From a virus: 58,765 nt of DNA. Positions 5,794 through 15,182 of this stretch are shown here, in pieces. Under the pieces are notes generated by a model. It saw only the letters and a list, made by a program, of their open reading frames with translations, ran no database searches and was not told where the DNA came from. The translations under genes and the position numbers were made by a program. The stretch is taken from IMG/VR virus record IMGVR_UViG_3300031754_000005, positions 1 through 58,765 of that record. One strand, 5' to 3'. Every line of letters begins with the position of its first letter. Position 1 is the first letter of the stretch.

Positions 5794-8700
5794 TCAGTGG
5801 ACCGTCGAGCCGGCCGCCGGCTGCTCTTTCAGCATCTCGCGCACCTTCTGGGGCGAGGCGCCTTCGGCCTGCGCTTTCTTCGCCGCGACCGCGCTATCGA
5901 TGATGCCGTGGTTGTGCATCATGATGAGGGTGCGGCCATATTCGCGCGCCGTCGTGATGACCTTGCCGATGATCTCGCGCTGTGCCGCTTCCGGCATCTG
6001 GGCAAAGCCCGGTTTGCCGATGATCTGGTCGAGCTGCATCTTGGCGGTGCGCCCGGCGACCCGGGAATAATCGGCATATTGCTGGTCGGTCAGTTCGACG
6101 CCGCGGATGCGCCGCTCCGGCAGGCTGGGATAGATCCCGAGCGCGTCGAGCCGCTGCTCGACGGGATCGTCGCGGGCATGCTCGTAATAGGTCCCGGCCC
6201 AGCCGCGGTTCATGACCGGCTGGCCCCAGACATCAAAGCGCGGCTGCAATTCTTCCGAGATGACCGGCAGCTTTGCCAGGATCGCGTCCATCGTCGTGCG
6301 CGCCTGGCGGGAATAGGGGTCGACCTGCCGCGCGATCTGCCCGAGCCCGACCGAAAACGGCACGGCCGACGACAGAAATCCGCGCACCCAGCGCGCGCCG
6401 TAGCGGTCAGGGTCCTCGATCGCCTGCATCATCTCGGCGGGTCCGCGCGCAAAACTCTCATCGATGATGTTCTGCGCAAAGGCGTGCGCCAGCTCGCTCG
6501 CAATCTTGGTCGCATCGTCGCTGCCGATGTGCTCCGCCGCGTATGCGAGGTCGGCCGCGACGCTCATCTGCAAGCCCATATTGCCGAGCCGCAGCACGTC
6601 GAACGAAAGTTCGCCCACCCGCAGCCCGTGCGGCATGCCGTTGCGCCGGCGCCACGCCATCGCTTCCCTCGGGTCGCTCGGCCCCGAATGGTTCATGATG
6701 CCTTCGATCGCGAGCCCGCCCGCTGCGGCCATAAAGAGCGTCCCGGCGATCAGTTTGCCGGCGGTGCGGTCAAAGGCGACGCCGCCGTTTTTCATCGAGA
6801 GATCGTCGCGGATGCTTTGCGAGAAGAGCGCAAAGGGCGTGTTGCGGCCAAACGCCGCCTTCATCACGTTGGCCTGGATCTGCACAAAGGGGTCAATGAA
6901 CTTGACCGGGCGCAATGTCCCCATCGGGAAGCTGATGCCGCCGGGCAGCGGCACATCCGGCACCTTGACGCCCCAGTTGGTCAGGCGCGACAGCCGGCCC
7001 ATAAAGCTCTCGTAGCCGGGGCGCACCATCAAGGCGCCCATCCCGGCGTCAGTGCTGGCTTCCTTGATCATTTCTTCGGTCGGGTTGAGCGTCAGTTCGG
7101 CGACTCGGGCGGAAAACGCCGAACCTTCGAGTTGCTTGCTGACGGCGACGCGGAACGCCTGGCCCGAGATGCTCTGCGAATAAAAGGTCGTCCAGTTGAA
7201 GCTGTGCAGCGCTGCGACGACCCGCGACGGTGCCTCGATAACGCTGCCGACCGGCAGCGTGACAGGGCCGATCTGCGGATTGGGGATGATGCCGCCCTGC
7301 CCGACCGCCTGCCCGGCCAGCCCCGGCAAATTGGGCGAGCGCTCGACCTCGGCCGGCAATACCGTGCGATTTTCCTTCAGCGCCTGCCAGGCCGCCTTGA
7401 TGCCGCTGCGGGCGCCGCGATATTGCCCATAAAGCTGCGCCGGGACTTCGCCGATCCGCGCGCCCTCAGCCTCGCCCAGCCCGGCCACCCGGCGGATTGC
7501 CCCGACCATCGCTGCGGCGCTCGTCTCGCCGACGCCGCGGAAGAGACCGAACATCTCGCCCGCCGCGGTGTAGCCGAGATGGGTAAAGGGACCGCTGAGC
7601 AGCGCATTGAGAAAGAGGCTCTGCACCCAATCAAAGAGCCCCGGCCGCTGCGCGTCGCGGATGAACTTGCCGATCTGCCCCGGCTGGTCGAATTGCGCGA
7701 TCTTGCGCGCGAGCGATTGCATCTGGTTGAGCGTGCGCCCGGTCGAGTCGGTGACCGCCTGCTTCAGGATATCGGCCGTCGCCGCCGCCTCGCGCGACCA
7801 GTATTCCTGCGAGCGGCGGAAGGCGCGCAATGCCCGGCCCGCTTCGGCCGTCGCCTGCGAATAAAGCCCCTGGATCATGTCGTGGCGCAAAAAGGCTTCG
7901 GTCATCGCCACGATGTCGGCATCGGCCCCGCTTGCCGCCGCCTTGGTCGCTAGCTCGTGCACATGGCTGGCCGATTGCGCCAGCGTCTTTTCCAAGAGCT
8001 TGATTTCGGAGTCGGAAAAAGCTTCGCCGATCTCGCGCCCCAGCACCTTGTCGGGCGTCGTGCCGAGCACGGTTGCCAGCGCTTCCCGCTGCGCATCGCT
8101 GACGACACCGCGCCGGCGTTCGATAAACCCGCCCTGGCGTTCGGCTGCGGCGCGGATCGCATCCTTGAAATCGTCCGGCGTGTCGATGTTGTCGAGCCGG
8201 ATATTCCCGGCCTTGTCGACTAGTCGCTCGTCGGCGGGCGAGAGGAGGGCGGCGCCCCCTTCGGGAGCCGCACCAGCGCGCGCACCTGTTCGTCCTGGAG
8301 CCCCAGCGCCAGGTCCGCGTGGTCGTAGGCCCGTTTCGCCAGATCCCGGATCGGCTGCGGCAGGTCGGGGATTTCCAGCCATGCCTTGGCCTTCGCCCGC
8401 CCCAGCAGAAGCCGATGCCTCCTCGTGATAGCCACGTTCCAGATCCTCTTCGCTGCGCGGCACGCTAGCATAAACTTCGTCGGGCTCCCACGCTTCGCCG
8501 CGCGTTTCGAGCCATTCTTTGCCCCGCCGCTCAAGTTCATCGAGGGCGAATTCGTGGGCGGCATCCTGGCTGCCGATCTGCCGCGCCTGCTCTTCCAACG
8601 ACAGGTGCTCGCTCGCCAGCCGGAAGAAATCATCGCGGCTATACTGCCGCGGATCGATGCCGAGCGTCTGCCCGAGGCGGTCGATTTCGGCGTTGCGTTG

Positions 8701-11124
8701 GAGCGCTTCGCGGTAGGCCGCGACCGCGCCGTCGTCGTGCGCCGAATAGCGCTTATTGCCCTGCGCCTCGTCCTGGATCAATTGCACCAGGTCGCTCACC
8801 GTCGGGCGCTCGGTATGTTCGGGGAAATAGCCTTCTTCCCAGGCGCGCAACGCCGCATCGTCGAGCGACAACCCCTTGCCGTTGATGAGCCCAGGCCGGA
8901 ACCGCGTCCCGCCGATGACGTGGCTGACCTCGCCGCCCTGGTCCTGAACGCCGCCGAGACGGCGCAGGAATTCGGTCAGCGGCAAGGGCTCGCGCGGAAT
9001 TTTCTCAAAAGCCCCACCACGGCCGGCGTTGCGCGGCGCCTCGGTGACAAATTCGCGCGCCGGCGCCGCTTCGGGCGCGATGACGGCCGCCTCTTCGGGC
9101 GCCGCCAGCATGCGGTCGAAAACGCCGCGGATGTCGTCGGTGATCGGCGCCCGCAACCGGGCGACCGTCTGATAGATCGTCGTCAGCCACGCCTTGAACT
9201 TGGCAAAGACCCCGGCCAGCGCCGGCGAGGGTGCGTGGCCCTCCATCATGTAGCGCTCAAACCCGCGGGCGAATTTCTCGTGCGCCTTGCGCGGGATATC
9301 CGCTCCTTCCGCGACGTCGAGCCAGGCGCGCACCGTCGCGGCGTCGCCGGTCAGGTCAGGCGGCGCGCGCTCGTCCTTGGCATCGCGCATCAACTCTTCG
9401 AGCCACTGATGTCCGGTCTCGTGGATAAAGGTCGAGGCGTCTGCGTGGGCAAAGAGCCGGATCGTCGCCTGGCCGTCCCTGAGCGTGATCGCGCCGCGCC
9501 GCGCCTGCGCCAGTTCGAGTTCGCCGGCGCGGGCCGGTGCGCCGCGACCGGGCAGGATCGTCGCACCCTCGCGGCTGTAGAGTTCGGCGCCGGTGCCGAG
9601 CATCCCGCGGAACCGGGCGGCCCGCGCTTCGTAGTGCGCCTGGATCAGCGCTGCCGCGGCCTCGCTCTCCTCGGCCGGGCGTCCGGCGGCAACGAGTTGC
9701 CGGTCGACATCGGCGGCGATATCGGCGACGACGGGACGCGCCGGCGCCGGTTCGGGTGCGGATGGCGCCGCGACGGGCTGCGGAGCTGCAGGAGGCGCCG
9801 TCTCGGCTGCCGGTGCGACGATAGGGGCGGCCGGCGCTTCGGCCGCTGGCGCGGCTTCCGGCGGGATCGGGCGGGCGATTTCCGGCGTCGACGCGGGTGC
9901 GGCCGGCTCGCCGGCGGCCTCTAGCGGCGTCGGCGCCAAGGTCTGCGGCGGGGGCGCTGTCTGAGCCGGGGCGGTGGGGACGACAGTCGGGGCGCCCTCC
10001 GGCATGCCTTCCGACCCCACGCCCTGCGCCGCCTGCCGGTAGGCGGCCGACACCTCGGGCGCGAGATCGCGCATCTGGTAGTCGGTTTCCTGGACGCGCT
10101 GCTGCAACGCCTGCATTTCCGGCGTCGGCTCGGTGCCCTCCGGGATCGCCTTCGCGGCCCGGGCGCGCTCGCTCTTCAGCCGGTCGGTCGTGAGGCCGGC
10201 GCGTTCGGCCGCGGCGATCTGCGCGTCGATCGCCGCGACCTCGGGCGAAGAACCGGCCTGGCGCAACGCGCGCCAGTCATTGAGACGGCCCGACAGCGCA
10301 TCGCGCTGTGCCGACAAAGCGTCGTATTCGGCAAAGGTCTCCGGCGCGAGTTGCCGCGCGATCGCGTGCAGGTCGGGCGCGGCTTCGGCGGGCGGTCCCG
10401 CCGGCTGGGCTTCGGCGGGCGGCCCGAACGGCTCGGCCGATATCGGCCGGGCGACGCTCTCGCCGCTCGGCTCCAACGCGCGGATAACGGCGGCGGTGAC
10501 TTCGGGTGACACCGGTTCGACGGTGCCTTTCCAGCCGCCTTCACCCTCGCCGATCACGCTGAAGGCGCGCGCCTTGGCAAGCGAGGTCGGGATCGCGGCC
10601 CGGATCGCGCCGGGCGCGCCCATGCCGTGAAGGCCAAAGGGGAAGGCGCCGGCGACTTCCATCGCCGGCTCGACGCCGGGGATTTCCATCAACAATCGCA
10701 GCGGCCGGCGCAGTGCCAGATCGAGCGCCAGGGCGGCCGGCCGCATCGCCACTTCGTTGAGGGTCTTCCAGAAGCTGCGGTGCGCGTCCTGGTAGTCGTT
10801 CCAGAGCCCCGCTTGGCGCAACCCGGCCTCGGTCTCCGGCCCGATTCCGAGCGGGTCGGCGCCCCAACTGTTTTTGATCCCTTGCCCAAAGGCATTGAGC
10901 ACCTGCGCCGCCGGTGCCTCGCTGGCGTATTTGTCCCAGATGGGGCCGGTCATCGTGCCGCCCTCGGAAAGGGCGTACATCTGCGCCGCGTTCGGCTCAT
11001 AGGCGGCATCGAGGATTTCGCCTGCCGTTCGCTTGGCCGGCGCGGGTCCGAGAAGATCGCCGACTGTCGGCTTTGCTTGCCCCGCCCCGTTATCGACCGG
11101 GACGCCGAGCGGAATATCGGACAT
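5794..11124 (-). CDS. Giant internal virion (ejection) protein with HETGH metallopeptidase motif and LPD38-like C-terminus
   Basis: The 1776-residue protein has a Pro/Ala-rich low-complexity region around residues 370-480. A zincin motif FIHETGHQWLEE follows (H568, E569, H572). The C-terminal third resembles the large polyvalent-protein-associated domain LPD38, with hydrophobic helices (IAGTLFMAAAGGLAIEGIM, FLSSAVPFSVGLGQIARQ). It starts in an ATGA overlap with the transglycosylase-type protein and lies after the nozzle and internal-core genes. This is the place of proteins ejected into the host with the DNA in T7- and N4-like phages. An ejected role and a protease acting during entry or maturation are inference. 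Confidence 0.75.
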   Translation of the reverse strand: MSDIPLGVPVDNGAGQAKPTVGDLLGPAPAKRTAGEILDAAYEPNAAQMYALSEGGTMTGPIWDKYASEAPAAQVLNAFGQGIKNSWGADPLGIGPETEAGLRQAGLWNDYQDAHRSFWKTLNEVAMRPAALALDLALRRPLRLLMEIPGVEPAMEVAGAFPFGLHGMGAPGAIRAAIPTSLAKARAFSVIGEGEGGWKGTVEPVSPEVTAAVIRALEPSGESVARPISAEPFGPPAEAQPAGPPAEAAPDLHAIARQLAPETFAEYDALSAQRDALSGRLNDWRALRQAGSSPEVAAIDAQIAAAERAGLTTDRLKSERARAAKAIPEGTEPTPEMQALQQRVQETDYQMRDLAPEVSAAYRQAAQGVGSEGMPEGAPTVVPTAPAQTAPPPQTLAPTPLEAAGEPAAPASTPEIARPIPPEAAPAAEAPAAPIVAPAAETAPPAAPQPVAAPSAPEPAPARPVVADIAADVDRQLVAAGRPAEESEAAAALIQAHYEARAARFRGMLGTGAELYSREGATILPGRGAPARAGELELAQARRGAITLRDGQATIRLFAHADASTFIHETGHQWLEELMRDAKDERAPPDLTGDAATVRAWLDVAEGADIPRKAHEKFARGFERYMMEGHAPSPALAGVFAKFKAWLTTIYQTVARLRAPITDDIRGVFDRMLAAPEEAAVIAPEAAPAREFVTEAPRNAGRGGAFEKIPREPLPLTEFLRRLGGVQDQGGEVSHVIGGTRFRPGLINGKGLSLDDAALRAWEEGYFPEHTERPTVSDLVQLIQDEAQGNKRYSAHDDGAVAAYREALQRNAEIDRLGQTLGIDPRQYSRDDFFRLASEHLSLEEQARQIGSQDAAHEFALDELERRGKEWLETRGEAWEPDEVYASVPRSEEDLERGYHEEASASAGAGEGQGMAGNPRPAAADPGSGETGLRPRGPGAGAPGRTGARAGAAPEGGAALLSPADERLVDKAGNIRLDNIDTPDDFKDAIRAAAERQGGFIERRRGVVSDAQREALATVLGTTPDKVLGREIGEAFSDSEIKLLEKTLAQSASHVHELATKAAASGADADIVAMTEAFLRHDMIQGLYSQATAEAGRALRAFRRSQEYWSREAAATADILKQAVTDSTGRTLNQMQSLARKIAQFDQPGQIGKFIRDAQRPGLFDWVQSLFLNALLSGPFTHLGYTAAGEMFGLFRGVGETSAAAMVGAIRRVAGLGEAEGARIGEVPAQLYGQYRGARSGIKAAWQALKENRTVLPAEVERSPNLPGLAGQAVGQGGIIPNPQIGPVTLPVGSVIEAPSRVVAALHSFNWTTFYSQSISGQAFRVAVSKQLEGSAFSARVAELTLNPTEEMIKEASTDAGMGALMVRPGYESFMGRLSRLTNWGVKVPDVPLPGGISFPMGTLRPVKFIDPFVQIQANVMKAAFGRNTPFALFSQSIRDDLSMKNGGVAFDRTAGKLIAGTLFMAAAGGLAIEGIMNHSGPSDPREAMAWRRRNGMPHGLRVGELSFDVLRLGNMGLQMSVAADLAYAAEHIGSDDATKIASELAHAFAQNIIDESFARGPAEMMQAIEDPDRYGARWVRGFLSSAVPFSVGLGQIARQVDPYSRQARTTMDAILAKLPVISEELQPRFDVWGQPVMNRGWAGTYYEHARDDPVEQRLDALGIYPSLPERRIRGVELTDQQYADYSRVAGRTAKMQLDQIIGKPGFAQMPEAAQREIIGKVITTAREYGRTLIMMHNHGIIDSAVAAKKAQAEGASPQKVREMLKEQPAAGSTVH

Positions 11125-14078
11125 CAGCGCAACGGGATTGGCGGGTGCAGCGCCGGGGCCGGCGGCGGCACGGGTGGCGCATCGGCCGCGGCAAACCCGC
11201 CGCGGATCAATGCTTCTTCCGCCTGCTGGCGGCTGAGCTTATTCGCCCGGTACGCCGCGACGATGCCGGCCTGCGTCGTCAAATCGGGCGCGGCGGCGCC
11301 GGCCGGCGATCCTGCGCCAGCTTCGACGCCGGCGGTCAATTGGTCGCGCGCGAGTTCGGCATCCGAGCGGCGGAACGGCTTGACGAGCGTCTCGAGCTTG
11401 TCCTGCGCGACGAGTTCGCCCGGCGATTTGCCGGCGGCGATCCCGGCTTCGTAATAGCGGTAAAACGCCGGCAGAAACCCGATGTTGAAGCGGTCCTCGC
11501 CTTTTGGATCGCGCAATTTGAAACTGCCGTAATCCATCTCGAACGACAATTGGTGCTTGGCGTAGGCCATCGCGCCCTTGCGGATTTCCGCATCGCCCAC
11601 GCCCTCCGGGGTGCGCCGCTGCGCCATCTCCTGGCGCAATTTTTCATAGCCCGCGGTCGTCAGATCCTGCGATCCGTCATCCTTGGGCAGGGTCAGCTGC
11701 AACAGTTGCGAGGGGTCGCGGATGCGGTCCGGGTCGGCGTCGGCCGCGGCGACGCGCCTCAGCACATCGAAATAGCGCGGCCCGTAGGTCGCGACATCAT
11801 GCTCGGCGGTCGACCGGGTGCGCGTCTCGATCAGCCGGTATAAATTTTCCCGGCTGGCGGCATCGAGTTTCGGATCGTTGGCGATTCGTTCAGGAAGCGC
11901 GGCATCAAGCGGAACACCCGGCCGCAACACCTTGACGTAATCGTCGAGCGCGGCGTTGCGCGCTTCCGTGATTGCCTGCTTTTGCGCGCTCAATGCCATC
12001 TGCCGCGAGCGGAAATCGATATCGGCCTTCTGCATCGCGTGCGCCGCCGCGGTCGGGTTTGCTTGACCGCGCGGATCGGCGCCGATCGCGGCAATCGTGG
12101 CGGCGTGGCGCTGCGCCAGCTCGGCTTCGGCATTCGCCAGATCCTGCATCCCGGGCGGCGGCAAGGCGGGCGGTGTCGAGAGGCTGCCGGGCGGCGCCGG
12201 GATCGGGATGGCGCTTGCGGCGGCCCGCAATCCAGCAGGCGACGTGGGCTGTCCCTCGATCTGATCTTGCGGCGCGGCAAGCGATGCTGCCGGCAGCAGC
12301 TTTGCAGCGCTCGCCGCGTAATCCTTGTAGCCCTGCGGCCCGGGGTGGACATCCTTCGTCGGCAGCGGCCCGGCGAACGGCACCTGATGCTGATCGGCGA
12401 TGCGCTTCAGATCGTCGTTGTAGACAGAGAATGTGCCCTGGTCGACGCCAGCCAGCACCGGCATCGCGCCGGCTTTTTTTAGCGCATCGAGCTGATCGCC
12501 GACCGTCGCAAATACCGCGGCCGGGTTCGCCGCAAGCGCGGCGCGCGCGTTCATCAGCCCCGATGACCAGAGGACGGATTTGCCCTGGAACCGCTCGGGA
12601 TGCGCGTTGATGAAATCGAGGCCCTGCTGCGGGTTGCGGCTGCCAGCCGCGTCGGCCAGCGCTGCCTCGGGCATCTTGACATCGTTGACCGCGACGCCGC
12701 CGAGCCCGGCAGCGCGGATATGCCCGACTCCGATGCTGTCGCCGGCCGCCATGTCGAATTTGCCGGGCGTCCCCGCGGCGGCTAATGTTTGCGCGCCGCC
12801 GCCAACACCTTCGCGCGGTGTGCCGGCGATGATCTTCTGGACGTAGCCGCGAGTTTCCGCGATCGGGATCTTGCCGGCGAAATCGGCGTCGGTGATGCCG
12901 CCCGTGCGCGGGTCGCCGATCGTGCCAAGCCAGCCGTCGACGCGATCCGGCCCGGCATTGTAGGCCGCCGCCGCCAGCGCCTCGTTGCCGTCGTACCGCG
13001 CCAGCATCTTGTCGAGATAGCCGCGGCCCAGCTGCTCGTTATAGGCCTGGTCGGTATGGAGGCGCCGTTCGTCGTAGGGCAGCCCGAGATCGCCGGCCAT
13101 TTCCTTTGCCGTCGACGGGATGATCTGCGAGACGCCGATGGCGCCCTTGGGGCTGACCAGCGCTTCGCCATTCGGGCCGATGCCGCCTTCGGCGCCCTTG
13201 ATCCGCGACCACAGATCGCCGGAAAGCGATGCCGGATTGCCGGCGGCTCTGCGCGCTGTCGCCAGAATATCGTCGCCGACCGCCCCGTCGCGGCCGCCGC
13301 GGATATGCGTCTCGTAAGCCGGCCGTACCTTGTCGTCGAGTAAGCCGCCATACTGTTTGAATATCTGGTCGGCCGCCGCAAGATCGTGTTGTGCCAGGGC
13401 GCCGTTGAGCCGCGCCGCGACCGAGCGGCTGTCAGCCTCGGCGATGGCGCCCGCCTTGTCGGCGCCCTGCAATTCGGCCTTCTTGCCGGCCGCGAGCCGC
13501 TGGTCCTCCATCGAGTGCTTGAAATGTTCATCGTCGTTGTAGTTGTTGGCGATCGTGCGGTCACCGTTCGCCAGCGCGCCGTCATTGACCGAGATGCCAT
13601 AGATTTTGGCCTGCTGCTCGGTGTGGGCGCCGACCTTGCTCATCAAGAGCGATTGATAGCGCCGCGTAAAATTCTCGAATTGAAGCTGCGATTGGCCGGT
13701 TAGGAGGCCGCCTGCGTATTTCTCTCGCAGCGCACCGATCTGTTGTTCAAATTGCGGGCGCGCGCGCAACGCATCTTCGCCCGTGAGGCCGATAAATCCA
13801 AGATCCGGCTTGCCGTCCGCGCCGATCTGGCCGGTGCCGTACAATAAATCGTCGGCTTCCTTCTGCCATTTGTTGCTTTGCTCGTCGGCCGCGATCTGGC
13901 CGAAGAATTGTCCGGTCTTCTCCAGCCCCTGCCCGACCGCTTCTTCCGCCTGGCCGACCTGCGCGCCAAACTGCCGCGGGCTGGTCTGGATGTTCTGCCG
14001 GTCCTCGGGCGGCGTTGGGCGCGGCTCGACCGATGGCACAACGCCGGTCGAGGGGGGAAAGCTGATTATGTGGGCCAT
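11124..14078 (-). CDS. Virion lytic transglycosylase fused to an SGNH-hydrolase-like domain
   Basis: The 984-residue protein has a helical N-terminus. An SLT-type transglycosylase domain spans about residues 290-385, with catalytic-type Glu297 in IKGAEGG, then SPKGAIGVSQIIPSTA and AAAAYNAGPDRV. A second domain (about 441-590) has a GDS box (AAGDSIGVG, 446-448) and a late DVHPGPQGY block (D576, H578), as in SGNH/GDSL esterases, though D and H are one residue closer than usual. The rest is helical. A peptidoglycan-cutting enzyme carried in the virion fits cell-wall penetration; esterase activity, perhaps on acetylated wall polymers, is inference. Confidence 0.82.
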   Translation of the reverse strand: MAHIISFPPSTGVVPSVEPRPTPPEDRQNIQTSPRQFGAQVGQAEEAVGQGLEKTGQFFGQIAADEQSNKWQKEADDLLYGTGQIGADGKPDLGFIGLTGEDALRARPQFEQQIGALREKYAGGLLTGQSQLQFENFTRRYQSLLMSKVGAHTEQQAKIYGISVNDGALANGDRTIANNYNDDEHFKHSMEDQRLAAGKKAELQGADKAGAIAEADSRSVAARLNGALAQHDLAAADQIFKQYGGLLDDKVRPAYETHIRGGRDGAVGDDILATARRAAGNPASLSGDLWSRIKGAEGGIGPNGEALVSPKGAIGVSQIIPSTAKEMAGDLGLPYDERRLHTDQAYNEQLGRGYLDKMLARYDGNEALAAAAYNAGPDRVDGWLGTIGDPRTGGITDADFAGKIPIAETRGYVQKIIAGTPREGVGGGAQTLAAAGTPGKFDMAAGDSIGVGHIRAAGLGGVAVNDVKMPEAALADAAGSRNPQQGLDFINAHPERFQGKSVLWSSGLMNARAALAANPAAVFATVGDQLDALKKAGAMPVLAGVDQGTFSVYNDDLKRIADQHQVPFAGPLPTKDVHPGPQGYKDYAASAAKLLPAASLAAPQDQIEGQPTSPAGLRAAASAIPIPAPPGSLSTPPALPPPGMQDLANAEAELAQRHAATIAAIGADPRGQANPTAAAHAMQKADIDFRSRQMALSAQKQAITEARNAALDDYVKVLRPGVPLDAALPERIANDPKLDAASRENLYRLIETRTRSTAEHDVATYGPRYFDVLRRVAAADADPDRIRDPSQLLQLTLPKDDGSQDLTTAGYEKLRQEMAQRRTPEGVGDAEIRKGAMAYAKHQLSFEMDYGSFKLRDPKGEDRFNIGFLPAFYRYYEAGIAAGKSPGELVAQDKLETLVKPFRRSDAELARDQLTAGVEAGAGSPAGAAAPDLTTQAGIVAAYRANKLSRQQAEEALIRGGFAAADAPPVPPPAPALHPPIPLR

Positions 14079-14079
14079 T

Positions 14080-14646
14080 TTACAGGCCGCCCAGCGCGGT
14101 TCTGGTTCCTGCGCTGCCGGACGCGCTATCCCTTAAGCCAGCGAATTTCAGCCCGATGCTGCTGGCGCCGGATAGCAGATCGCCGCCGCCCTTCAAGTAT
14201 CCGGCCGTCGTGTCGTAGCCGGCCTCGGCGGTTTTTAGCTGCGCCTCTGCTGTCGCGTTCGAGGCCTGCGTGCGGTAGCCGTAGGCGGCAAGCTGCGTGT
14301 CGGCCAGGACGCGCTCGGTGTCGAGTTCGCCGACCGCGCGTTTGGATGCGCGCAGATCCACCGCGCTGCCGCTGTTGATGTCCGTCCCGCCCGCCGCCAG
14401 CGCTGTTGTCAGCGCCGCGAGCCCGGCGCGGTTCTTCATGCCCTGGTCGCCCGCTTTGGCTTCGCCGGCGGCAATCGCGTAATTCGCGTTCTGATTATTA
14501 ATAATCGCATTGTTCTTGGCGACCTGGGAGCTATACCGCGCCTCCGCGGCTTGCGCGTTGCCCTGGCCGATCGCGCCGATCGCCGAGATCCCGGTGCCGG
14601 CAACAGCGGCACCCGCGCCGATCGCGGCCAGAGTGATGACGCACAT
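14080..14646 (-). CDS. Internal virion protein, T7 gp14-like
   Basis: The 188-residue product begins with a Gly/Ala membrane-like helix (LAAIGAGAAVAGTGISAIGAI). A long Ala-rich helical part with QAAEARYSSQVAKNNAIINN follows, typical of gp14-type core proteins. In T7 this protein forms the outer-membrane part of the ejection channel. It starts in a TGATG overlap with the gp13-like gene, as expected for the internal core block. Confidence 0.75.
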   Translation of the reverse strand: MCVITLAAIGAGAAVAGTGISAIGAIGQGNAQAAEARYSSQVAKNNAIINNQNANYAIAAGEAKAGDQGMKNRAGLAALTTALAAGGTDINSGSAVDLRASKRAVGELDTERVLADTQLAAYGYRTQASNATAEAQLKTAEAGYDTTAGYLKGGGDLLSGASSIGLKFAGLRDSASGSAGTRTALGGL

Positions 14647-15182
14647 CAGCCCGGGTCCTCATGGAAGCCCATCACGACGCCATAACTGTTGCCGATTGGC
14701 ACACGCAGGCTCGGCTCATCGCGAATAAAATCGGCAAGACCCACCCTCTCCCGCCTGCTGCCGGCGCGCCCGCCAGGACCGCCATGGCCGATATGGAAAC
14801 CGAGAAAGGCCGCCAGGCGCCGAGCGGGTGGATCGTCGCCAACCAGCACCGTCGCCAGCTCCCGATAGGTCGTCATGACTTCGGCAAGCTGCCGGCGCGC
14901 TTGCCTGGCGACGGCCACCGGATGCGCGGTGATATCCTCCGACAAGACCAGCCAGACCGCGCCATAGGGCGACAGCAGCGACCCGCAGATGCCGCCGAGC
15001 GCGGCAACCCTTCCGTCGATCAACCAAACTCGGCAGATCGCGGACTCCAGGTAGCGATCACGCAGAGTGCGGTGCGGATCAAACCCGGCCTCGATGATGA
15101 TCCGGCGCTGCTCTCGGCGCATGCGCCGCGCCATCTGTCCGCAATGCCATAGTCGCGCCGGGCGAATTTCGTACCCGCTCAC
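14646..15182 (-). CDS. GNAT-fold phage protein, T7 gp13-like (DUF2833 type)
   Basis: The 178-residue product starts at a GTG overlapping the nozzle stop (GTGA). The pattern EIRPARLWHCGQMARRMR, then VWLIDGRVAALGGICG and AVWLVLSED, then ARRLAAFLGFHIGH, is that of the acetyltransferase-like gp13 family. These proteins help virion core assembly in T7-like phages, and enzyme activity is not expected. Gene order gp13-like then gp14-like supports the call. Confidence 0.7.
   Translation of the reverse strand: MSGYEIRPARLWHCGQMARRMRREQRRIIIEAGFDPHRTLRDRYLESAICRVWLIDGRVAALGGICGSLLSPYGAVWLVLSEDITAHPVAVARQARRQLAEVMTTYRELATVLVGDDPPARRLAAFLGFHIGHGGPGGRAGSRRERVGLADFIRDEPSLRVPIGNSYGVVMGFHEDPG

Noticed and set aside
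5629-7953. A 774-residue open frame on the + strand
   Set aside because: It lies opposite the strongly supported 1776-residue gene, is Arg/His/Asp-rich as expected for an antisense frame in GC-rich DNA, and shows no domain pattern.
8386-9924. A 512-residue open frame on the + strand
   Set aside because: Antisense to the giant ejection protein; no ribosome site or recognisable motif.
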